A stretch of DNA of 64,000 bases from Bacillus sp. JCM 19034 (GCF_001310635.1 NZ_BAXR01000010.1:21656-85655); one strand, 5' to 3'; positions 39,332 through 49,304 are shown, counted from the first letter of the stretch. The notes: a model not told the origin generated them from the letters alone. Numbers and translations: made by a program.

Positions 39332-40823
39332 GTGAGTTCAAAAACTAATCGTGAACAAGATCTGTTATTGTTCCTTTCAAAAAATCAAGGTTACGTTACC
39401 TCGAAGGAACTAGTAGAAGAACTAAAGATATCTCAAAAAACAGTATATCGTTTAATTAAAAAAATTAACGATGAGTACATGGACACCCCTTTAATTATCT
39501 CGGAAAGAGGGAGAGGTTATAAACTAGATTACGAAAACTTTATTAACTATAAAAAAGCAATAACAAATACAAACAAGAACATTTTTCTCCTAGTGAGAGA
39601 CGTAAACGCATTATGGAAGAATTATTGTTGTCTTCTCCTAAGCCTATAAATATTTACGACTTATTTAGTGACTATTATGTAGGGGACTCGGTCATTTTTA
39701 ATGACGAACAAATAATGAGCGAAGAACTGAAAAAGTACAATTTAGTTTTAGAGCGAAAAGACAGAAAGCTGGCCATATTAGGGGAAGAAATTGATATTCG
39801 AAAGGCAATCAGGCAAACGAATGAAATATTTAATACGATTGATCTTGATGACTTAAAAAGGAATCAAGAACTTAATTTCAATAGGCACGATGTTTTGTTT
39901 ATATTGGGTCAATTAAGAAATATTGAAAAGGATTTAGATATCACGATTCCCTACCCATATAATGTAAACATTTTCTCGCATTTATATATTCTCCTAAGTC
40001 GCTCAAGAAACGTTCCTGCCTTACTGTTTAGTGATAAGGTTTCTGATGAGGAAATGGAAAATATGAGTAGAGATACTATTTTGTATCCAGTGGCTAAAGT
40101 AATTGTTAACAATATTGAAAAGTATTTGCACAGTTCTTTGCCGGATATTGAGATTTATTTTCTTTATCAGTATTTAGTTTCATCAAGAATGCAGGGTTCT
40201 CTTGCTACAACCTCCACGTTTCATCAGAGGTTATCCAAGTGACGAAAACATATATTGAGGGAATGAGTATTTACTTAGGAATTGATATAGAAAGCGAATC
40301 TATTTTTATTGATTTAGCTAACCACATTAAACCTATGCTAAATAGATTAGAATATAAAATTCGTATTAAAAATAGCTTGTTAAGTCAAATCAAAGTGAAT
40401 TATGAAGATGTATTTTCGGGTGTCACCAATGTATCTGATTTTGTTAGTAATAAATTTAACTTACCGGCTATAAATGATGATGAAAATGGATTTATCACGC
40501 TCTATTTCGCAAAAATTATTGTAACCGGCCAACATCAACGTCCAATAAAAACACTTATTATGTGTACGACAGGAATTGGAACGTCAGAACTATTAAAAGC
40601 AAAGGTATCAAGAAAATTTCCTGAGTTAGAAATTGTTGATGTCGTAGCTTCAAAAGATATGCAAATGGTTAAAGAGAAATACTCAGATGCTGAATTGATT
40701 TTAAGTACGGTTCATATTAAGGACGAAGTACCAATTCAAAATTTATTAGTAAGTGCGATGTTTACAATGGATGACCAGAAGAGACTCCAGAGAAAGATAG
40801 AGGAGATTTATCATGGACAGTAA
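39332..40823 (+). CDS. BglG/MtlR-type PRD transcriptional regulator (two frameshifts in the sequence)
   Basis: About 497 residues after correction. Order: N-terminal HTH (residues about 5-50, KNQGYVTSKELVEELKISQK), a second HTH-like region, PRD domains (histidines in NVNIFSHLYILL and neighbours) and a C-terminal PTS EIIB-like domain with the cysteine of LIMCTTGIGTSELL. Such activators are controlled by PTS phosphorylation. Breaks: 39582-39586 (six Ts written as five) and 40239 (GG written G). The start is GTG 39332 after GGGAGG. The EIIA-like domain that is often fused at the C-terminus is the separate next gene. Confidence 0.88.
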
Positions 40824-41247
40824 CTCATTTTATCAAGTTTATTTTAACTGTGAGTTAGAAACAAAAGAAGAAGTATACTCTTTTATTTCTGAAATGGTAT
40901 GTCAGGATCCTTCGCAAAAAGAGGAAGTCGTAAATCAATTTAATCAAAGAGAAAAAGTAGGCAGCACATTAATCGCTGAACATGTGATGTTGCCTCATAT
41001 CGAAAGCAATCTAATAAAGAAGAGTCAAATTCTATTTATCCGCTTAGCAAATCCAATACAATCATGGGATGTTCAGACAAAAGATATCCGGTTATTAATC
41101 GTTCTTTTATTAAAAGAAAATGAAGATGTACAAATAAAGAAAAAAATAGCCTCGTTCACTCGAACGTTAGCGGATGAACAGTATGTAAACAGATTATTAA
41201 CGATTAATGAAAAAGAAAGCTTTTATAAAGAAATTAGAAAAAACTAG
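40813..41247 (+). CDS. PTS EIIA-like protein (fructose/mannitol type), regulator partner
   Basis: 144 residues with the PTS_EIIA_2 fold; the phosphorylatable histidine is H62 in VMLPHIES. It overlaps the regulator gene by 11 bases and has its own GAGGAG site. Because it is directly coupled to the PRD regulator and a second, better EIIA follows, it probably acts as the detached EIIA domain of the regulator rather than in transport. Confidence 0.82.
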   Translation: MDSNSFYQVYFNCELETKEEVYSFISEMVCQDPSQKEEVVNQFNQREKVGSTLIAEHVMLPHIESNLIKKSQILFIRLANPIQSWDVQTKDIRLLIVLLLKENEDVQIKKKIASFTRTLADEQYVNRLLTINEKESFYKEIRKN

Positions 41248-41255
41248 GAGGAATT

Positions 41256-41576
41256 ATGATGAAAATAGTAGGAGTAGCAGCATGTACAGTTGGGATTGCA
41301 CACACATATATTGCACAGGAGAAATTAGAGAATGCCGGAAAGAAAGCAGGCCATGACATTTCTATTGAAACACAAGGAACGATTGGGACGGAGAATGAAT
41401 TAACGCAGGAACAAATAGCTGAAGCAGACATCGTTATCATCGCAGCAGATGTGAAAATCGCAGGAAGAGAACGTTTTGAAGGAAAGCGAATCATTGAGGT
41501 TTCGACAGAGATAGCTGTGAAATCACCAAATAAATTAGTTGAAAAAGCGGCAGAAGTTGTAAACCAAAAGAAATAA
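41256..41576 (+). CDS. PTS fructose-type EIIB component
   Basis: 106 residues. The phosphocysteine is C10 in GVAACTVGIAHTYIA, typical of the fructose EIIB family. It receives phosphate from the EIIA and passes it to the sugar on EIIC. Starts at ATG 41256 (or 41259) after AGGAGGAA. Confidence 0.93.
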   Translation: MMKIVGVAACTVGIAHTYIAQEKLENAGKKAGHDISIETQGTIGTENELTQEQIAEADIVIIAADVKIAGRERFEGKRIIEVSTEIAVKSPNKLVEKAAEVVNQKK

Positions 41577-41605
41577 CATCAGTAAAAGAATAGGAGAGAG
41601 ATAGT

Positions 41606-42058
41606 ATGGAAGTAAAAGATATTGTAGATTTAAAGACAATCAAAACGGATATGAAAGCTAAAAGTAAGGAAGAAGCAATTCAAGAATTAGCAGAGGTATT
41701 GCTGCAAAATGATTACATTACAAATGTTGAAGGGTTTCTGACTGATATTTATGCAAGGGAAGCAATGGGACAAACCGGAATCGGAAATTATATCGCGATT
41801 CCTCACGGTAATAGTGATTCTGTTAAAAAAATTGGAGTAGCAATTGGGATTACTCAGGAAGAGATTCCTTGGGAAACTCTCGATGGGAAGGGAGTAAAGG
41901 GAATCATTCTTTTTGCTGTAGGAAAAGAGAATGATGGGGCACAAACGCATCTGAAATTATTATCATTATTTGCTAGAAAATTAGGTAATGATGAAGTCAT
42001 TGATGAAATGCTACAGGCGAAAAATGCTGCAGATGTGCAAGAAGCTTTATGTAAATAG
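41606..42058 (+). CDS. PTS fructose-type EIIA component
   Basis: 150 residues, PTS_EIIA_2; the active histidine is H67 in IAIPHGNSD. Takes phosphate from HPr. Starts at ATG 41606 after TAGGAGAGAG. Transport EIIA of the operon. Confidence 0.93.
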   Translation: MEVKDIVDLKTIKTDMKAKSKEEAIQELAEVLLQNDYITNVEGFLTDIYAREAMGQTGIGNYIAIPHGNSDSVKKIGVAIGITQEEIPWETLDGKGVKGIILFAVGKENDGAQTHLKLLSLFARKLGNDEVIDEMLQAKNAADVQEALCK

Positions 42059-42126
42059 CTTTAATGATTGAGCACTTTAAATAAACCAATGGGTTTTGGG
42101 TTCTTGTATATAGGGGGGTAGAAAAA

Positions 42127-43230
42127 ATGATGAATAAAATGAAAGCTTTAAATCTTAAAGGTCATTTATTGACGGCGATTTCATATTTGATACCAATTGT
42201 TTGTGGAGCCGGTTTTTTAATCGCAATTGGGATGGCATTTGGAGGCACTAGTCAATCGGAATTAATACAAGGTGAGTTTTCTATTTGGGATGCATTAGCA
42301 ACAATGGGTGGAGCCGGGTTAGGTTTATTACCTGTCGTTATCGCAACAGGGATTTCGTACTCCATTTCAGGAAAACCAGGGATTGCTCCAGGTTTTGTTA
42401 TTGGTTTAACTGCCAATGCTATTGGTGCTGGATTCATTGGCGGGATTTTAGGAGGGTTTCTAGCGGGTTACCTTGCTGTAGCAATTATAAAATATTTTAA
42501 AGTTCCTAGATGGGCTAAGGGATTAATGCCAACGTTAATTGTTCCATTCTTCACCTCTATTATTGGTGGAATTATTATGGTCTACGTTATTGGTATCCCT
42601 GTCGCTGGTTTTACATCATTATTAACAAATGCATTAAATAGTTTAGGGACTTCTTCGTTGCTAGTATTTGGTGGAGTTGTAGGCTTATTAAGTGGAGTTG
42701 ATTTTGGTGGTCCAATAAACAAGACTGTATTTGCCTTTGTATTGACGATGCAGGCAGAAGGAATTAATGGACCGATTACAGCCTTACAATTAGTTAATAC
42801 AGCTACTCCAATTGGCTTTGGATTAGCTTACTTTATAGCAAAAGTGTTTAGAAAAAATATTTATACACAAACAGAGGTTGAGACGTTGAAATCGGCCGTT
42901 CCAATGGGTGTTGTTAATATTGTTGAGGGTGTCATCCCAATTGTTATGAATGATATTGTTCGTTGTGTAACGGCCGTAGCGATCGGTGGAGCAGCTGGTG
43001 GAGCAGTATCTATGGCGTTAGGAGCAGATGCAACAGTGCCATTTGGTGGTGTATTTATGTTACCAACGATGTCGCAACCATGGACAGGAGCTGTAGCTAT
43101 ATTAGTGAATGTTCTTGTAACAGCGTTGGCCTTAGTACTGATTAAGAAAAATGTGACGCAAGATGACGTTGACAAGCAAGAAGAAGTTGAAGAAGACGAC
43201 ATTGATTTAGATGATATTAAAATTTACTAA
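42127..43230 (+). CDS. PTS fructose-type EIIC permease
   Basis: 367 residues, about nine hydrophobic segments, ending in an acidic tail (DDVDKQEEVEEDDIDLDD). The motif GVDFGGPINKT at about residues 194-204 and the GISYSISGKPGIAPG loop are typical of fructose-family EIIC. Starts at ATG 42127 after GGGGGGTAG. With the separate EIIB and EIIA it makes a complete sugar transporter; the epimerase next door points to a ketohexose such as allulose. Confidence 0.92.
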   Translation: MMNKMKALNLKGHLLTAISYLIPIVCGAGFLIAIGMAFGGTSQSELIQGEFSIWDALATMGGAGLGLLPVVIATGISYSISGKPGIAPGFVIGLTANAIGAGFIGGILGGFLAGYLAVAIIKYFKVPRWAKGLMPTLIVPFFTSIIGGIIMVYVIGIPVAGFTSLLTNALNSLGTSSLLVFGGVVGLLSGVDFGGPINKTVFAFVLTMQAEGINGPITALQLVNTATPIGFGLAYFIAKVFRKNIYTQTEVETLKSAVPMGVVNIVEGVIPIVMNDIVRCVTAVAIGGAAGGAVSMALGADATVPFGGVFMLPTMSQPWTGAVAILVNVLVTALALVLIKKNVTQDDVDKQEEVEEDDIDLDDIKIY

Positions 43231-43340
43231 TACAGTAACGATAAATTTCTAAATTCAGCAAATGTTGAAAGTGTTAAACATACAACAAAAACTACAAATA
43301 TATCTTAAGGAAATTAAGATTTTAAGGGGGTTAATAGAAT

Positions 43341-44030
43341 ATGAAAAAAGTAGAATTTTCACCATCTTTGATGACAATGGACTTAGATAAGTTTAAAGAA
43401 CAAATCACTTTTTTAAATGATCACGTAGATTCTTATCATATTGATATTATGGACGGACATTATGTTCCAAACATTACATTATCGCCATGGTTTATCGAAG
43501 AGGTACGGAAAATAAGTGATTTACCTATGTCCGTTCATCTTATGGTAACTGATCCAAGTTTCTGGGTGCAGCAATTAGTTGATATGAAGTGTGAATGGAT
43601 TTGTATGCATGCAGAAGTACTTGATGGATTGGCTTTTCGATTAATTGATCAAATACATGATGCGGGATTAAAAGCAGGGGTAGTATTAAATCCAGAAACT
43701 CCTATTGAGGCGATTTTCCCTTACATTGAATTAGTAGATAAGATAACAATTATGACAGTGGATCCAGGGTTTGCTGGGCAACGTTTTATCGAAAACACCC
43801 TTGATAAAATTGTAGCATTAAGAGAATTACGAGAAGAAAAAGGTTATCAATATGTCATTGAAATGGATGGATCATCTAATCGGAAATCATTTAAGAAAAT
43901 CGATGCCGCCGGTCCTGATATTTATATTGTAGGTCGTAGCGGTTTATTTGGATTAGATGAAGATATCAAGAAATCATGGGAAATCATGTGTAAGGATTAT
44001 GAGGACATGACTGGAAAAGTAATAGTATAA
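43341..44030 (+). CDS. alsE: D-allulose-6-phosphate 3-epimerase (ribulose-phosphate 3-epimerase family)
   Basis: 229 residues, a TIM-barrel epimerase that interconverts D-allulose 6-phosphate and D-fructose 6-phosphate. The motifs YHIDIMDGHYVPNITLSP, SVHLMVTDP, MTVDPGFAGQ and IEMDGSSN carry the metal-binding His/Asp residues. The segments NITLSPWF and VLNPETPIEA are closer to AlsE than to the housekeeping Rpe, which has NLTFGP-type loops. Starts at ATG 43341 after AAGGGGG. Its place after a fructose-type PTS suggests that the imported sugar phosphate is its substrate. Confidence 0.82.
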   Translation: MKKVEFSPSLMTMDLDKFKEQITFLNDHVDSYHIDIMDGHYVPNITLSPWFIEEVRKISDLPMSVHLMVTDPSFWVQQLVDMKCEWICMHAEVLDGLAFRLIDQIHDAGLKAGVVLNPETPIEAIFPYIELVDKITIMTVDPGFAGQRFIENTLDKIVALRELREEKGYQYVIEMDGSSNRKSFKKIDAAGPDIYIVGRSGLFGLDEDIKKSWEIMCKDYEDMTGKVIV

Positions 44031-44037
44031 AAACTTG

Positions 44038-44090
44038 AAGAGGCTGATATAAAAATCTGTATTACAGGTTGTATAAAAGCCTCTTTTCTT
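44038..44090 (+). terminator. Hairpin between alsE and tkt, possible partial terminator
   Basis: AAGAGGCT (44038-44045) pairs with AGCCTCTT (44078-44085) over a 32-base loop and is followed by TTCTT and then the tkt ribosome binding site. The long loop makes termination uncertain. Confidence 0.45.
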
Positions 44091-44103
44091 GGAGGGGAAA
44101 TAT

Positions 44104-46097
44104 ATGTTTGATAAAATCGATCAACTTGGCGTAGATACGTTACGTACATTAAGTATTGATGCCATACAAAAGGCAAATTCCGGGCATCCGGGTCTACCAA
44201 TGGGTGCTGCACCAATGGCGTATGCCTTATGGACAAAGCACTTAAAAATTAACCCAGCAACTTCACGTAACTGGTAGATCGTGATCGTTTTGTGTTATCA
44301 GCAGGTCATGGTTCTGCATTGCTATATAGTATGCTACATTGTGCAGGCTACCAAGTAACAATGGACGACTTGAAAAGTTTCCGGCAATGGGATAGCAAAA
44401 CGCCTGGTCATCCAGAAGTAGGGCATACAGATGGCGTAGAAGCAACGACTGGGCCATTAGGACAAGGGATCGCTATGGCTGTAGGTATGGCTATGGCGGA
44501 AGCCCATTTAGCTGCAACCTATAATCGTGAACAATTTAACGTCGTGGATCATTATACTTACGCACTGTGCGGAGATGGTGATTTGATGGAAGGTGTGTCA
44601 CAAGAAGCAGCTTCATTAGCTGGACACTTAAAATTGGGGAAATTGGTTGTTTTATACGATTCAAATGATATTTCACTAGATGGACCTACTTCCAAAGCCT
44701 TTACTGAAGATGTCGGACAACGATTTGAAGCGAGTGGTTGGCAACATATTTTAGTGAAAGAAGGTACGGATTTAGAGGCAATATCCAAAGCGATTGAAGA
44801 AGCACAAGCAGAAACAGATAAACCAACATTGATTGAGGTAAAAACGGTCATTGGGTTTGGTGCACCAAATGCTGGAACATCCTCTGTTCATGGTGCACCA
44901 TTAGGTGAAGAAGGTATTGAAGCAGCAAAAAAAGCCTATGGTTGGGATTACCCAGCTTTTACTGTTCCACAAGAAGCGGCCACTCGTTTTAAAGAATCTA
45001 TTCAAGACCGTGGTCAAGCCGCTGAAGAAGCTTGGAATCAAAAATTTGACGCTTATGCAAAAGCATACCCTCAATTAGCTAAGCAATTCAAACAAGCATT
45101 TGCTGGTGAGTTACCTGAAGGTTGGGACAGTGAACTACCAACTTATGAGGTAGGTGAAAGCAAAGCAAGCCGTGCATCAAGTAAAGACATGATTCAAGCT
45201 TTATCAAAAGCTGTCCCGAGTTTATGGGGTGGTTCTGCCGATTTATCTGCCTCAAACAATACCATGGTAGAACAAGAAAAAGATTTCCAACATGGGCAAT
45301 ACGAAGGTCGTAACATTTGGTTTGGGGTTCGTGAATTTGCGATGGCTTGTGCAATGAATGGGATCCAGCTACATGGTGGAACACATATATATGGCGGAAC
45401 ATTCTTTGTTTTTGTCGATTACTTACGGCCAGCCGTTCGTTTATCTGCTATTCAACATGCCCCTGTTACGTATGTCTTAACACACGATTCAGTCGCAGTT
45501 GGAGAGGATGGTCCTACACACGAACCAATCGAACAATTAGCAAGCCTGCGTGCTATGCCAAATGTTCATGTTATTCGTCCAGCTGATGGAAATGAAACCC
45601 GTGCAGCGTGGAAAATTGCGATGACTTCAAAAGACACACCGACCGTTTTAGTTTTAAGTCGTCAAAACCTACCAGTCATTGAAGGAACAAAAGAAAATGC
45701 CGATGAAAATGTAGCTAAAGGGGGCTATGTTATCTCGCAACAGAAAGGCGAAACGCCAGAAGGTATCCTTATTGCAACTGGTTCAGAAGTAAGCTTAGCA
45801 ATCGAGGCTCAAAAGGCTTTAGCTGAAGAAGGAGTCGATGTATCTGTTGTTTCCTTACCAAGTTTTGATTTATTTGAAGCTCAAACATCGGAATACAAAG
45901 AATCTGTATTACCAAAAGCAGTGAAAAAACGTATTTCAATAGAAATGGGATCCAATTCTGGTTGGAAACAATATGTCGGTGATGAAGGTATTTCATTGTC
46001 TATTAATAGATTTGGAGCTAGTGCTCCAGGAGCTAGAATTGTTCGTGAATTTGGCTTTACAATTGAGGCTATTCAAGATGCTTTTAAAAACCTGTAG
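44104..46097 (+). CDS. tkt: Transketolase (one frameshift in the sequence)
   Basis: 664 residues after correction; thiamine-diphosphate enzyme that moves two-carbon units between sugar phosphates. The ThDP motif GDGDLMEG at about residues 154-161, substrate histidines in [12 protein letters not shown] and AGHGS, and the pyrimidine-domain motif [11 protein letters not shown] are present. The start ATG 44104 follows GGAGGGG. The frame breaks at 44273-44274 (GGG written GG); one G restores [18 protein letters not shown]. As part of a PTS-epimerase operon it is probably a second transketolase, feeding the sugar into the pentose phosphate pathway. Confidence 0.9.
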
Positions 46098-46147
46098 TAA
46101 TGTTAGAAGTATAATAAATTGAGCAAATGACGGTTACAGACAGCAGC

Positions 46148-46194
46148 CTCCCCCTTCAACCGCGACGAGGGCTTTAGCCAGTGGTAAGGGGGAG
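46148..46194. other. GC-rich nested hairpin after tkt
   Basis: CTCCCCCTT (46148-46156) pairs with AAGGGGGAG (46186-46194); inside it ACC pairs with GGT and GGC with GCC around TTTA. No T-run follows directly. It is much richer in G+C than its surroundings and looks like a defined RNA or a mobile-element end, with no gene attached. Confidence 0.5.
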
Positions 46195-46252
46195 ATAAAT
46201 GTCTGATGGAGACTCTTTTTAAAAAGAAGTAGATAGCTCTGGAATATAATAC

Positions 46253-47149
46253 TTACTGATTGATGATGTAAGGCAATAGATATTCTTTAAAATAAATGAA
46301 AGGTCTATTTGCATCATCCTTAATACTGCTTGTAAAAACGGTAACCAATTGATAGTCAGGTGCGACAATAATATATTGGCCTTCATGTCCAGACGCTAAA
46401 AAAATTTTACCTAGTTGATTGTCGAATGTTGTATGCCACCAGTGATAAGCGTATGAAGTCGTATCATTAACTCTAACCTTTGGACTTGTAGATTCCTCTA
46501 TCCAACATAAAGGTATAAGTTGTTTTGATTTCCATCTTCCTTTATTTACATAAACCGCACCAATTTTCAACATATCTACAGTTTTCATCGTTAAGCCGAA
46601 TCCACCAATGGCTAAACCTTGAGCATCATGATTCCACTTATAATCTGTTATTCCAAGAGGCGTAAACAAGTGTTTATTAGCGAAAACTACTGTGTCTATT
46701 CCAGTAGACCTATGTAAAATTGCACTTAACAAATGGGAAGAACCACAACTGTAAACCATTTCTGTTCCAGGAGGATGATCAATGGCTTGATGAAGGACAA
46801 AATTGACCCAATTCTTACTCGGTATCATACTACTATTACCTGGCTAGTGTAATCCTGAAGTCATTGTTAACAGATGCTTGATGGTGATTCTCCGATACGA
46901 TATATCCTTATTTAATTCGGGAAAGTAATTAATGATTGGTGTGTTAACACTTGTGATGTGCCCTTTTTCTATCGCGATTCCTATGAGTGCGGATAATATG
47001 CTTTTAGTGATAGAATATATTTTATGCTGTTTTTCTTTCATCTTTTTATTGCGATAATAAGTAAATACCACAGTATTTTTGTGCTGGACAAGGGCACTGT
47101 TAATCTTGTCTTTTTTCAATTTGTGTTCAATCTCGGTCAGTAATTTCAT
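46253..47149 (-). pseudogene. Beta-lactamase-family serine hydrolase with an in-frame stop codon
   Basis: 298 codons in one frame. The class C / penicillin-binding serine motif SITK is at residues 46-49, YSC stands where YxN is expected, and the HxG of SGHEGQYI is near the C-terminus. A TAG codon interrupts the frame after LLTMTSGLH, where relatives have a tryptophan (TGG), so a single G-to-A change explains it. Both halves stay open in the same frame, unlike the indels elsewhere. It may be a recent pseudogene or a base-call error. No signal peptide is evident. Last gene of a two-gene minus-strand unit. Confidence 0.75.
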
Positions 47150-47155
47150 GTACTA

Positions 47156-47368
47156 CTATCTTCTTTTCCTTTCACGTGTACAAAAAACAGTTATTTTTGT
47201 TGCGTCATTTTCATAATGAAATTCTCTTTTACCTACTATGTATCCCCATCCATCTACTAATAAGGTATCCCCTTCAATCGGAATAAACAGAACTTCTGTA
47301 GAGTTGATTGGAGTAGGGAATATATATTTCTCTTCAACTAAGTCATAATAGCATAATTCGATTTTCAT
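47156..47368 (-). CDS. Hypothetical protein, 70 residues
   Basis: A soluble, mixed beta-rich small protein (IELCYYDLVEEKYIFPTPIN at the start; several Tyr/Phe). The start ATG at 47368 follows a clear GGGGGTGA site on the minus strand, and it lies 6 bases upstream of the serine hydrolase, so the pair is probably one operon. I do not recognise the family. Confidence 0.55.
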   Translation of the reverse strand: MKIELCYYDLVEEKYIFPTPINSTEVLFIPIEGDTLLVDGWGYIVGKREFHYENDATKITVFCTRERKRR

Positions 47369-47689
47369 CCGGTCACCCCCTAAATATAATACGAATCGAA
47401 CAGCTTTTCGTTTCTAAAACATGTTGAACAACCGAAATATTGTTCGGTATTGTCCATGAGTTATCAAATTACATCGCTAAGAAGGACCAAACAACAAAAC
47501 CGATTAATAATCGTGACTTTGCCAAAGGCAGTAATGAACGCACTAATGATGGCGTTACTGTTTTACAGTAGTTGTAAGTATGGTCATCTTAAAAGGAGGT
47601 CAATCTTATATTTATTTTTATTTGGAGTAAGACACATATTCCCACTTATTTGAGGGAAGTTATCAATAAATAAAAAAGAATGGGTGCTT

Positions 47690-48151
47690 ATGATGGATAA
47701 AGATAAAGTAACAGCTTTAAGTATGTTGATTCTCCCGTGGCTTTCTGTTCCGTTTGTAGGGAAAAAGGCATTTTTCCGTTACTTTCCTGCAGCAAGTTTA
47801 GCTAACTTAATTATGATTGTACTTAGTGTCATTTCGGATAAGAGAAGGTGGTGGAAAAACAAGAATCCTCTAACTCCCAATATCCCGATAGACTTTACGT
47901 ATATTTTAGGTGCCCACTTCGTAACAACACTATGGTATTTAAGCTTACTTTCGGTTCTTTTCCATTATATTTGATAGTAAATACCATTTTAGATTTCATA
48001 AATGCTTTCCCTTTTGCTGGAATGTGGAAGAAATTAGGTTACTATAAATTTAAACGAATGAGCCAGTTTATATTGGGGTGTTAATATCATGATTGCGATT
48101 GTTTTATATATATATCAATCTATATTGGAAAAAGCCATTCGGCAGGCGTAG
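47690..48151 (+). CDS. Multi-pass membrane protein of unknown function (two frameshifts in the sequence)
   Basis: About 153 residues if two one-base errors are corrected: a missing A at 47941-47942 and an extra G in GGGG at 48075-48078. The joined protein has four hydrophobic segments and the text SMLILPWLSVPFVGKKAFFR, LGAHFVTTLWYLKLTFGSFP and FPFAGMWKKLGYYKFKRMSQ, in the style of small conserved Bacillus membrane proteins. Start ATG 47690 or 47693; the ribosome binding site is weak. The stretch 47430-47689 before it holds an AAAAGGAGG site followed by a broken short frame (IFIFIWSKTHIP), possibly another damaged small gene. Confidence 0.55.
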
Positions 48152-48254
48152 GTGGGTACTTCTAACCTTCTGTTAAATCAGTTCATCTCGTCGCACAACC
48201 TAGCCTAATATTGATGTAACTTACCCTAGAGGCATTTATTTTACTTCGGGAAAA

Positions 48255-48284
48255 TGAATGAATCGTTTTGTTAATGGAATAATA
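48255..48284 (+). promoter_or_regulatory. Candidate forespore (sigma-G-like) promoter of the DUF421 gene
   Basis: TGAATG at 48255-48260, a 17-base spacer and AATAATA at 48278-48284, close to the sigma-F/G pattern (TGHATR and CATNNTA). It ends 46 bases before the gene. Confidence 0.35.
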
Positions 48285-48330
48285 CCATTTACGGTCAAGC
48301 GAAAGAACTCATTATAGGGGGCCATGCGTT

Positions 48331-48975
48331 GTGGACGAAATTGTCATTACTTTGCTTCGTACACTTATTGTGTTTTTAGTGCTGTTAGCTTTATTTCGTT
48401 TTATGGGGAAAAAGGAATTAGGCGAGATCAGTTTACTCGATATCATCGTCTCGCTTATGATCGCTGAGTTAGCAGTCATTTCGATTGAGGATTTAAGTGT
48501 CTCGATGGTAAGAGCATTATCACCAATTTTATTATTAATTTTTTTACGGGTAACACTTGAAATGATCGGGATGAAAAGTCAAGGCTTTCGTAAGTTAGTA
48601 GAAGGGACTCCAGTATTAATCATTGATAATGGCAAATTAATTGAAACGAACCTACGAAAACACAAATATACGTTAGAGGATATCCTTTTCCAATTAAGAC
48701 AAGCACAAATAGCAGATATAAGAGAAGTAGAGTATGCTGTTTTGGAGAGATCTGGGACCATATCTTTCTTCAGAAAAGGGGATAGCAAATTTACTTTACC
48801 TTTAATTTTAGATGGAATCATTCAAGAGAACAATTTAAAAATAGTAAAGAAAACAAAGGATTGGTTAGTTTCAGAATTGAAAAAAAGAGGGTACGATCAA
48901 ATTGAGACTATTTTTTACTGTAGCTACATGAACGAGCAGTTCTATATTCAAAAGAAGGAAACGAACATAAGTTAG
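48331..48975 (+). CDS. DUF421 membrane protein, YetF/YrbG-like
   Basis: 214 residues: three N-terminal hydrophobic segments (about 3-20, 34-52, 60-78) with the DUF421 hallmark FRFMGKKELGEISLLDIIVS, followed by a cytoplasmic domain (LVEGTPVLIIDNGKLIETNL, LRQAQIADIREVEYAVLERS). In Bacillus, members of this family occur in the spore membrane and some affect spore stability. The start is GTG 48331, nine bases after AGGGGG. Confidence 0.9.
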   Translation: MDEIVITLLRTLIVFLVLLALFRFMGKKELGEISLLDIIVSLMIAELAVISIEDLSVSMVRALSPILLLIFLRVTLEMIGMKSQGFRKLVEGTPVLIIDNGKLIETNLRKHKYTLEDILFQLRQAQIADIREVEYAVLERSGTISFFRKGDSKFTLPLILDGIIQENNLKIVKKTKDWLVSELKKRGYDQIETIFYCSYMNEQFYIQKKETNIS

Positions 48976-49103
48976 GACTACATTGCTTTAGGGGTAAGGG
49001 CGAAGTTCTAATTTAAAAGTAAATTTTTGGTTAATTTAACATTTTATATATTATATATGATAACCTTATACTTATATGAATTAAGTATTGGGGTTGGAGA
49101 TTA

Positions 49104-49304
49104 GTGGAGTCAGTATGGTCGATCTTAATGAGATTTCCTCTGGGAATCGCCATTTATGGAGGAGTACGTGTTATTTTTGGAGTTATAGAAGATAAAGAAA
49201 TTGATTGGGGAACGTTAACCAAAGAGACATTGGTTTTTGCTACTCTCTATACATTATTTTATTTGTTGATTCATTTTTCGAAAGATAAGAAAGAAGAAGA
49301 TTAA
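49104..49304 (+). CDS. Small membrane protein, 66 residues
   Basis: Two hydrophobic segments (about 5-27 and 40-57) and a charged tail HFSKDKKEED. The start is GTG 49104 with the site TTGGAG just upstream. It is 128 bases after the DUF421 gene and may be cotranscribed. Family unknown to me. Confidence 0.6.
   Translation: MESVWSILMRFPLGIAIYGGVRVIFGVIEDKEIDWGTLTKETLVFATLYTLFYLLIHFSKDKKEED

Noticed and set aside
39582..40823. Three separate small regulators in place of one PRD regulator
   Set aside because: The pieces are consecutive parts of one HTH-PRD-EIIB protein, joined by restoring one T and one G.
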